Origin: Bradyrhizobium arachidis
Lineage (GTDB): Bacteria > Pseudomonadota > Alphaproteobacteria > Rhizobiales > Xanthobacteraceae
Assembly: GCF_024758505.1 (NCBI RefSeq)
Contig: NZ_CP077970.1
Location: 1,860,001 to 1,924,000, forward strand
DNA: 64,000 nucleotides
Direction: 5' to 3'
In this document: piece by piece, positions 57,573-64,000 of the stretch
Position numbering within the stretch: position 1 is the stretch's first letter
How the letters are laid out: each line of letters opens with the position of its first letter
The notes under the pieces: generated by a model
What the model saw: only the letters and a program-made list of their open reading frames with translations
The model's database searches: none
What the model was told of the DNA's origin: nothing
Program-made: the position numbers and the translations under genes

Positions 57573-57819
57573 GTCATCGGCGGTCGTGGATGACGTGGAT
57601 CAATTCCTCACAATCTCCCGGTGCCTTCACGTTATGCATTCAAGGTACTCTCATCATTGGTTTCATAGTGTTTGTATGGTGACAATTTCACTCTCGTTCG
57701 GAAGCCTGTCGTCCCTGAGGTCGGTAGCGCCCTCGATCGCGGAAATCAGGTGGTTCCTAGCATCCAGCTTGAGCAAGGAGCCGGCGGATTTCCGCCAGGA
57801 TGGCTTCAGTCAGCAGCTC

Positions 57820-58361
57820 TCATTCTAGTGCACTGTCGAGATCAGGACTTCCGTGCTGCAGGGCACGACGGCCGACCTCCGGTCCGCTCATGAGCGGCAT
57901 CGAATAGTCGACGCTCTCGACGTCGGAACGCGTCTCGAACGCAATTGCGACCGTCTGCTCGACATTGGTTGCCGCTCCGCTGACGATCAGTTGGAGCGGT
58001 TCGACATGACGGCTGTGCGCCAGAAGCGCCTCCACCGCCGCGAGCATCAGCTTGGCGGCGTCGGACTTCTGCAGGAAGGCGCGCGCCTGCCTGGAACGCC
58101 TCCTGCGCGAGCAGGCTGAAATTGTGCACCGTGAAGATCAACACCTCGGTCTGAAACGGGTATTCCCTGATTCGCCGCGCGATGCGTGGCATGGAAAAAT
58201 CGACGATGGCGACGTCGTGGCGCTGGTTGGCGATTGCGGCGGCAACCGCCTTGCTGCCGCATTCGCTTCAGCGACCACCTGCCAATCCGCCCGCTGTTCG
58301 AGCATGACCCGCAGGCCCGATCGCACCGTCTCGTGATCGTCGCGATCAGAAAGCGCTTCAT
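57820..58361 (-). pseudogene. NarL/LuxR-type response regulator, multiply frameshifted
   Basis: From ATG 58361 the frame starts MKRFLIA, then continues in other frames: DHETVRSGLRVMLEQRADWQVVAEA, then MPRIARRIREYPFQTEVLIFTVHNFSLLAQEAFQAGAR, then MLAAVEALLAHSRH. These are consecutive parts of a receiver domain. At least three shifts are required, and no LuxR-type DNA-binding domain is seen. It is next to the histidine kinase gene at 58459, its former partner. Confidence 0.7.
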
Positions 58362-58458
58362 GGCAGAGCACTCCAAACTTTCTTGACACGGTGGCAGCCC
58401 GAAACGCCAACTACGGAAAAAGCGACGTTCGCCTACCCCGGTGATCAGTTTTCTTCTC

Positions 58459-59313
58459 TCACGATGTGCCTGCGCGGGCCCTCACGAGGGTTGTGGTCGC
58501 TTTCCTGTTACGTTTGTTCCTGGCGGATTTGCGCGGGAACACCGCCAGCAAGGTGGTGCCGGAATGTCGCGCCGCCGCGTCAGACTGGATATGAAGCGTG
58601 CCTCCGATCTGCTGCAATCTTGCCTGCATGGCCGGAATTCCAACACCCATCACAGCCTTCGTACCGGATTTAGCGCGATCAGCTGGAAAGCCCTGCCCGT
58701 TGTCGCTGACAGTCAGTTGAAAATGACCGCCGGCCGAGGCCACGGCGATTCTCACCTCCGTTGCCTTCGCATGGCGAAAAACGTTCGTGAGGGCCTCTTG
58801 AATGACCCGGAGCACCGAGTACTGCTTGTCACGCGACAAGCGATCGATATCCGACGAAATCCTGGTCGTAACGCGCAGGGATGTCCGCGCGGCAAACCCC
58901 CGCGAATAACGTTCGATGGTCGCCTTCAGACCGTCGACGGTCAGATTCTGCGGGTGCAGCAAATAGGCAAACGCCCGGATCTCCCGCAGCGCCTCGTCGA
59001 TCGAGGCATCGATCTCGTCACATAGCCGCGCAGCACCGGCCTGGTCGTTCAGGCAGGTGCGCAGGCGCATCAGCCCGAGGCTCGCGGCGATCAGATGCTG
59101 GCAGGTCGAATCGTGAAGGTCAGACGCGATCCGCTGCTGGATGCCCTCCTGGAGGGACACCAGGCTCGCGTTCGGATGGACGTCGGCCAGCCATTCTTCC
59201 GGACTAATCGGCGGCCATTCCCTGACGCCGGTCCTATTCGACTCGCAGGTGGGGAAGCCATGCAGCTTCACGGTACGCACTCGCACCTCGAGCAACTCCC
59301 GTTGTTTATCCAT
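58459..59313 (-). CDS. Histidine kinase (HisKA_3/HATPase), likely truncated
   Basis: A protein of about 284 residues with the NarX-type dimerisation helix and phospho-acceptor His in ASDLHDSTCQHL (about residue 70), and the ATPase boxes VIQEALTNVFRHAKATEV, VSDNGQGFP and GVGIPAMQARLQQIGG. There is no transmembrane or recognisable sensor domain; the first 55 residues look like a leftover. The start is uncertain (59313 or 59331). Its response regulator is broken, so the two-component system is probably dead. Confidence 0.75.
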   Translation of the reverse strand: MDKQRELLEVRVRTVKLHGFPTCESNRTGVREWPPISPEEWLADVHPNASLVSLQEGIQQRIASDLHDSTCQHLIAASLGLMRLRTCLNDQAGAARLCDEIDASIDEALREIRAFAYLLHPQNLTVDGLKATIERYSRGFAARTSLRVTTRISSDIDRLSRDKQYSVLRVIQEALTNVFRHAKATEVRIAVASAGGHFQLTVSDNGQGFPADRAKSGTKAVMGVGIPAMQARLQQIGGTLHIQSDAAARHSGTTLLAVFPRKSARNKRNRKATTTLVRARAGTS

Positions 59314-59331
59314 GGATTTCAACGTTCCCAC

Positions 59332-60178
59332 GCCGGGCGCCTACCTGCAACAACCGACGCGGGCCACTCATACACTATGCGCAAGGCATAGGCTGGCGAG
59401 GTCTGCTAATCCAAATCGCATCTTCGGATCAAAGCGTACCTTTCAAGCGATACTACAATATGACCTTACCTCAGCTTCAGGCCAAATCGCCTACCAACCT
59501 TGTTAGTCCCGGCGCCGACCTCTTATGTGGTCCTGCAATAACCGGCGTTGTCCATAAATGAGAGTTCTTGATAGCCTCGTTGTTCTACTCGTTCGCGTAC
59601 AGTTTAGGACGCACTGTCCGAAACCTGACGAGAGGTTGCGGGCATCTGCAATCGCAAACTCGATCACGCACGGCTTTTGCTCTGGCACGGCGATTTCCAC
59701 GACACACTACAAAAATAGCGGGCAGAGGCCCGTGGACGTCAGCACGAACCGTGTCCGAGGTGGAAAGCCGATGCTCTTGCTTCCTGGACTAGGCAGCAAG
59801 TACGCACCAATTCTCAAGTGCCTTGACTGCGACGTTGTAGCCCCTTCAGTTCACCTGATATACGAGCTTGGATTGAGAGTAGTTCTTTGAGGCCGCCGAG
59901 CAACGAGCAAAATAACCGGGGCTGCCGGTCGTTGTCTGCATGCGGTCGGTCGGAGAGTAGCAGCGCAAGGGGCTTCCGTAGCGACACCACCGGGTCTGGC
60001 CTACCGACGGTTTGTCTGACGATCATAGCCCAACCGAGCTGATGATGGTGGTGTCGCTTGCATCGGAGAAAGTGAACATCGTTGCGAACAACGCGCGCCA
60101 GTGTCATGTCTAGCGGCGCGCTCCTTTGTACCAAGAGCCCCATCATCCTGTGGATTCCTGGTAGGGAAAGCCAAACTG
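59332..60178. other. No gene seen (0.85 kb)
   Basis: Frames such as 59558-59890 have no ribosome-binding site, motifs or biased codon pattern. No RNA genes or IS ends were recognised. Confidence 0.45.
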
Positions 60179-60643
60179 TCAACGTTCTGGTCGACCTCCG
60201 TCGATCCGGAGAGTCGGCAGTTGCCAAGAACCATAATGAAATTTGATGCCAGCCCCAGCTGGAAAGTTGAGCGATGCCAAAGGAGGGAAGAGGACAGTAG
60301 GGTTGAAGAGCTCCGGGCTGGCGAACGGTGGAAGGTCGACATTCGCGAGGGCTTTCGCGCTCTCAATCGAGTAGATCACATCTCGCGCGACCCGCTGCGT
60401 AGCGCCTTTCATCCAGAGCTGAAGAAAGCCGATCTGATCGTTTGCGGAGGTCGCGGAGGTGACTTTCCCGAAGAGGTCTACCGCCTGCGTGCATTCGGTT
60501 TGAAGTCGCTCCTGCCAATGCCAATAGACGTCGAAAAACTTTTTCGAAAACTCCGTCTGCGTTCCGATGGTTTGCTTGGTAAAGTCCTGAAATGCGCGTG
60601 TTGCATCGCCGACGTTATCGTTGATTCCCGCTTCCTTCGTCAT
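60179..60643 (-). CDS. Phasin family protein
   Basis: A 154-residue helical protein resembling phasins, which coat polyhydroxybutyrate granules, abundant in Bradyrhizobium cells. It starts TKEAGINDNVGDATRAFQDFTKQT and continues with amphipathic helices (TEFSKKFFDVYWHWQERLQTE, AQAVDLFG-type segments). I use ATG 60643 with AAGGAG six bases upstream; ATG 60649 is too close to that site. A Pro-rich tail (about residues 105-154) follows the helical part. The assignment is by general pattern. Confidence 0.7.
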   Translation of the reverse strand: MTKEAGINDNVGDATRAFQDFTKQTIGTQTEFSKKFFDVYWHWQERLQTECTQAVDLFGKVTSATSANDQIGFLQLWMKGATQRVARDVIYSIESAKALANVDLPPFASPELFNPTVLFPPLASLNFPAGAGIKFHYGSWQLPTLRIDGGRPER

Positions 60644-61385
60644 CCTCATCTCCTTGTCATTGTTGAGTGCTCGTGACAGCGCTGGTGCGCTGGAAACGTC
60701 CAGTTTGGGAAAGGCTAAATGGAAAATGCAGCTCGTCGAAACACACCAGCAATTCGTCGCGCAGCGCGCTTTCAGGACCCCTATGCGGCAATATGGCAGG
60801 AGGCGTGACGCTGCCGCTTTGCTCAGCTCGGCGCCACGACGCCAAGGGCCCGCTCCGGACTTGACGGGCTGCAGCATCAGCATGGCCTTGATTGATCGAT
60901 CGAGTGGGCCTCATCCGAACTCCTGGGCCGGAGATTGCAGGAGCGCTTCGTCGCCCCATCACCGCGCCCGAAATCTGTCCCAGCAATCGCCGTGCCACCA
61001 ACGGGGTGTCGACACCTTTCTGAACAGGAAAGTGTGCCTTGCGCCGCGCCGTTGGAATGCGTCGGCCTTCGTGCCGAAGTTCGGACATCCGTCGCTTCAG
61101 CCGGACTGAACCGAAGATCGCAAAATGACCGCGATGGTCTTCCCGAAGATATTTGTACCATTCGGAGTAGGGGCCGCTGGACGAAATCTCGCTGGAGCGC
61201 CTTGAAAGACTCCGAATGGGTGACACGCTGTTTGAGACCCCTGAGAGGGCCCGCCGCCTTTCTCAGCCAAGTCTTGCACGGAAAGAACTTCGCACTCAGG
61301 TCTGATCGACCCTCTGATGAGCATCGCGAGGTCACGCGCGAACGCGAGCCAGAGCAGGGGGCATGGTTCGTCCCGGCCGGGCTGA
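60644..61385. other. No confident gene (0.74 kb)
   Basis: Minus-strand frames contain pieces such as SEWYKYLREDHRGHFAIFGSVRL that look protein-like but cannot be joined or named. Probably decayed coding DNA. Confidence 0.4.
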
Positions 61386-61835
61386 TCAGCCGTTCGCCCG
61401 ACCGGCCTCTCTCCTAAAGCCGCCTCCCTCGTACTCGCGAAAGAATTCGCTATATCGCGCAGGGTCAATGGCCTTCAGGCGGTTCAGCGCGCGTTTGGCT
61501 TCTAGATCGGCGTCTTGGCCATGACGATCTTTGATCTTGTTCACCGCATCTATGATGCTTTTTAGTCGCCGCATTGGTGTTGTTTGCCCGGAGTTCTTTT
61601 CGAAGCTTGCAAGTGCAGATGTCTGCCCGAGTGCCTTCGCGAGCGTCCCGAGCTTTTCATCAAGTTCCTCAACGGCGTCGGATAGGGTGTCGAACCGTTC
61701 GGTTACGCTAATCGTTTTGGCTACATCCTCGTCGAGCCGCGCGCCAACATTCGTCTCAATGTCCTGAGTCACTGCCCCGCTGAGTGGCGCAAAGAATGGA
61801 AAGGAGTACCATGAGAACCAATTCCGGTTTGACAT
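61386..61835 (-). CDS. Hypothetical protein behind a consensus sigma-54 promoter
   Basis: A 149-residue protein starting MSNRNWFSWYSFPFFAPLS, aromatic and hydrophobic for about 20 residues, then a charged helical region with probable coiled coil (about residues 35-75, SVTERFDTLSDAVEELDEKLGTLAKAL), a linker, and a Lys/Arg-rich helical end (RYSEFFREYEGGGF). I do not recognise the family. ATG 61835 has AGAGGA upstream. The sigma-54 promoter at 61883 is 48 bp away, so expression is probably RpoN-dependent. An envelope-associated or structural role is possible but speculative. Confidence 0.65.
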   Translation of the reverse strand: MSNRNWFSWYSFPFFAPLSGAVTQDIETNVGARLDEDVAKTISVTERFDTLSDAVEELDEKLGTLAKALGQTSALASFEKNSGQTTPMRRLKSIIDAVNKIKDRHGQDADLEAKRALNRLKAIDPARYSEFFREYEGGGFRREAGRANG

Positions 61836-61882
61836 CGATATCCTCTCGACCATCGGAATGGAGGCGTTCTTTCTCATGTTCC

Positions 61883-61899
61883 AGCAATTGGCGTGCCAA
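61883..61899 (-). promoter_or_regulatory. Consensus sigma-54 promoter (minus strand)
   Basis: On the minus strand TTGGCACGCCAATTGCT matches the -24/-12 consensus at every defined position. GG and GC (complement of 61896-61897 and 61884-61885) are ten bases apart. Transcription would start near 61872, 37 nt before the ATG at 61835. No TGT-N10-ACA site was found upstream. Confidence 0.88.
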
Positions 61900-62208
61900 T
61901 CGACCGGATTTGATGGCCAAATCATGGGCAAAGTATAATTCCCACTAAGCAGATGAACTGAAAGCGACTCCAAGGCGCGGCGTGGCGCGCTTAGAAGATC
62001 CGTAGTCAGGAAAATGATGATCGATCGGCTGCTCGGACGACTAAATCGTTAGCCGGGCCGACATTGAATTCTGTCGATAGATCGAATGCTCAGGGAAGGC
62101 CTGCGATGCAGTCAACTACCAGCCTTGGCAATTGATGGAGAAGACGGAGGCATGGCTATCGTGGCCGATCAACTGTCAAGGAAACCGACACGGAACGGAG
62201 CCAAAAGA

Positions 62209-62967
62209 ATGAAAGAAGTCCTGCTGTGCACCGTCGCGCTTTTTGCGCAGACTGCTTCGGTCTCGGCCGCTGATCTGGTGGCGAAAGCGCTCCCAATGGT
62301 CACTCCGATCTACGACTGGAGCGGCTGCTACACCGGCATCAATGGGGGCTTTGGCTCTGCGCACCAGTGTTGGCACGTCGTCAATGTCGGCGACTTGGTC
62401 GTTGCTCCGCCGCTCGTGATGGGGTGCCATAGTTCGACAGGAGGCACCGCCTGCGGTCAAATTGGTTACCGCTGGCAGATTGCGAACTCTGTGTTCGGTC
62501 TTGAGGCGGAGGGCAACTGGGCCGACTTTAAGGGCTCCAACGCCAACCTTGCCTTCGCTGGCGTGCAGGATGAATCCAGGATCGATGGATTTGGCTTGTT
62601 CACCGGCCAGGTCGGCTATACCAAGAATAACGTGCTGTTCTGTACGAAGGGTGGCGCTGCAGGCGTCCGCGACAAATACCGGGTCTTCGATCTTGCGACT
62701 AGGCTGACAATCGACAATGGCAGCGAAACCCTTTGGGGCAGTGCTGTAGGCGCGGGCCTTGAACTTGGCTGCGCTCCGAATTGGTCCGTCGGCATAGAGT
62801 ACGACCACGTGTTTATGGGCCGTCGGGATATGGACTTCTTTTGTCCAACCGCACTGGTAGGCGTTTCGGCGGGCGGCCGTGCAGGGACCGCGCGCATCAG
62901 TCAGGACGTCGACATCGGTTTGGTTCGTGCGAACTACAGCAGGAGTGACGCGGTCGCGAAATATTGA
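62209..62967 (+). CDS. Omp25/31-like outer-membrane beta-barrel protein
   Basis: A 252-residue outer-membrane protein. MKEVLLCTVALFAQTASVSAA is a signal peptide cleaved near SAA-D. The mature start has the family's IYDWSGCYTGINGGFG (usually YxWTGFYVGxNxG), followed by alternating strands: GTACGQIGYRWQIAN, FGLEAEGNWADF and TGQVGYTKNNVLF, and the ending LVRANYSRSDAVAKY in the position of the closing strand. ATG 62209 has GGAG upstream; 62086 is too far. Such porin-like proteins are common in Bradyrhizobium. It carries a few extra cysteines. Confidence 0.87.
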   Translation: MKEVLLCTVALFAQTASVSAADLVAKALPMVTPIYDWSGCYTGINGGFGSAHQCWHVVNVGDLVVAPPLVMGCHSSTGGTACGQIGYRWQIANSVFGLEAEGNWADFKGSNANLAFAGVQDESRIDGFGLFTGQVGYTKNNVLFCTKGGAAGVRDKYRVFDLATRLTIDNGSETLWGSAVGAGLELGCAPNWSVGIEYDHVFMGRRDMDFFCPTALVGVSAGGRAGTARISQDVDIGLVRANYSRSDAVAKY

Positions 62968-63107
62968 TGTTCGCCAATCAGGACCGCGGAAGCGGGAACG
63001 GAAGGTGGCCTGTCGTTCGAGCAATCAAACGACTATCCGCAGCAAGACGGATCTAAGTCCCAGCTAAATAGTTCGGTCGACAAGCCATCGGCTGAATGGT
63101 TTGGCAA

Positions 63108-63124
63108 TTGGCCCGGCTCTTGCT
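63108..63124 (+). promoter_or_regulatory. Good sigma-54 promoter match upstream of the YWTD gene
   Basis: TTGGCCCGGCTCTTGCT has GG 63110-63111 and GC 63122-63123 ten bases apart and a perfect TTGCT. It lies about 180 bp before ATG 63305. No NifA enhancer consensus was seen upstream. Confidence 0.6.
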
Positions 63125-63304
63125 CCACTGCCTACCGATACCATGAAGGTCTGCCGCCGGGGTGACCGCTTCAAAAGCACGGGCATGCGAGATGTTTAGT
63201 GTTTCAAACAACCTGATGATCGAAAGCACATCTCTGACCCGTCGCTCACTGTGCAGCTTGGAAAACTACCTTGAGCATACGACCCATCAGTCCTGAGGGA
63301 GAAC

Positions 63305-64000
63305 ATGACGGACGCTAGTGCGATCAAATCGAAACTTTCGTCCAGCCGAAAGATTGCAGGTCGTCAGCTATTCTTTCTTGAGGTGAGCACCAACCGCATT
63401 CAAGTCATGAAGCCAGATGGCTCCGATCGAAAGGTTATTGTCACTGATTGTCAGCTTCCTGACGGAATCGCCATCGATGTCGACGCCGGCCACATCTATT
63501 GGACCAACATGGGTTCCGGTATCGCCGTTAACGATGGTTCGATCGAGCGAGCCGATATCGATGGAGCGGCTCGTAGAGTCATCGTCCCGCGCGGTGCCAC
63601 TTTCACACCGAAGCAGATTCAGCTCGATCAGAAAGGCGGCAAGCTCTACTGGTCTGACCGCGAAGGAATGCGGGTCATGCGGTGCAATCTCGACGGTTCC
63701 GAGATCGAGACGCTCGTTGAGGCAGGCCGCGGTGAGCTGGACCGACGCGACCCGACCAAATGGTGCATCGGCATCACCATCGACACCGATCGCCGCCAAA
63801 TCTACTGGACGCAAAAAGGTCCGGACAATGCCGGCAAGGGCCGGATCTTCCGCGCGGACATGGACATCCCAAACGGCAAGGGCCCGGCAACCCGTTCCGA
63901 CATAGAGGTGCTGTTCGACGGCTTGCCGGAGCCGATTCACCTTGAGTTCGATCTGGCGAACCGCGTCCTCTATTGGACAGACCGCGGTGATCCGCCGCGT
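63305..64000 (+). CDS. YWTD (LDL-receptor-type) beta-propeller protein, 3' end beyond the window
   Basis: ATG 63305, behind AGGGAG, opens a frame still running at the window end, 232 codons so far. Repeats of the beta-propeller type recur: IDVDAGHIYWTNMG, LDQKGGKLYWSDREG, IDTDRRQIYWTQKG and DLANRVLYWTDRGD, each with a Y-W-(T/S) core about 45-75 residues apart, and a N(I/L)DG or DIDGA turn between blades. There is no signal peptide, so it may be cytoplasmic. YWTD repeats bind proteins or ligands; the role in bacteria is not known to me. The sigma-54 site at 63108 suggests bacteroid expression. Confidence 0.82.
   Translation, partial: MTDASAIKSKLSSSRKIAGRQLFFLEVSTNRIQVMKPDGSDRKVIVTDCQLPDGIAIDVDAGHIYWTNMGSGIAVNDGSIERADIDGAARRVIVPRGATFTPKQIQLDQKGGKLYWSDREGMRVMRCNLDGSEIETLVEAGRGELDRRDPTKWCIGITIDTDRRQIYWTQKGPDNAGKGRIFRADMDIPNGKGPATRSDIEVLFDGLPEPIHLEFDLANRVLYWTDRGDPPR

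Noticed and set aside
1..64000. CRISPR arrays, tRNA or rRNA genes, nod boxes
   Set aside because: I looked for regular repeats, cloverleaf-like segments and the nod-box consensus by eye and found none; weak ones could be missed without a computation.

Overview
The window reads as part of a Bradyrhizobium-type symbiosis region. It is GC-rich and carries nifW and fixBCX, a hydrogen-uptake cluster (hup/hyp), NifA/sigma-54 style promoters, a TtsI-type (tts) box in front of a probable type III effector, insertion-sequence scraps and many decayed genes. The genus is inferred from gene content and protein resemblance recalled from memory; no database search was run.

Layout. 0-4 kb: tail of an unidentified gene, nifW, a sigma-54 promoter leading into a 20-codon remnant of fixA, then fixB-fixC-fixX, which encode electron transfer to nitrogenase. 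4-12 kb: sparse accessory DNA with a methyltransferase, a cut-off IS110 transposase, a tts box plus candidate effector, two small secreted proteins and a DUF3422 membrane protein. 12-25.4 kb: hupS-L-C-D-F-(G)-H-(I)-K followed by hypA-B-F-C-D-E. This is nearly a full set for making and maturing a membrane-bound [NiFe] uptake hydrogenase that recycles H2 from nitrogenase. However, hupC and hupD are fused in frame, hupG is frameshifted, hupI has lost half its metal site and hupJ is missing. 25.4-32.5 kb: IS481 and IS3 debris, a HipA-type kinase lacking its N-terminus, an orphan periplasmic binding protein and a second, orphan tts-like box.

32.5-46 kb: a reverse-strand block, probably one or two operons. 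In transcription order it holds a MetE-like methyltransferase, a metallophosphoesterase, two near-identical Tat-exported binding proteins, a branched-chain-type ABC importer (livHMGF order), a hexapeptide acetyltransferase of the type linked to phosphonate metabolism, a SAM methyltransferase and a MetF-like reductase. A divergent LysR regulator lies beside it. 46-50.4 kb: an O-methyltransferase, a phosphonopyruvate-decarboxylase-like ThDP enzyme and a phosphonoacetaldehyde-dehydrogenase-like enzyme. These two adjacent blocks are the best candidate for an undescribed pathway: C-P compound or one-carbon metabolism inside a symbiosis region, with no PEP mutase in view.

51-64 kb: a sigma-54 promoter drives a frameshifted Baeyer-Villiger-type monooxygenase and an 805-residue double CoA-transferase. 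After these come a Gfo/Idh/MocA oxidoreductase, an RpiR regulator with a frameshifted N-terminus, a decayed response regulator with its histidine kinase, a phasin, an unknown protein behind a textbook sigma-54 promoter, an Omp25-like porin, and the start of a YWTD beta-propeller protein behind another sigma-54 promoter.

Four strong sigma-54 promoter matches (fixBCX, hupS, monooxygenase, 61.8 kb gene) and one good match (63.1 kb) suggest that much of this window is switched on together in nitrogen-fixing bacteroids.
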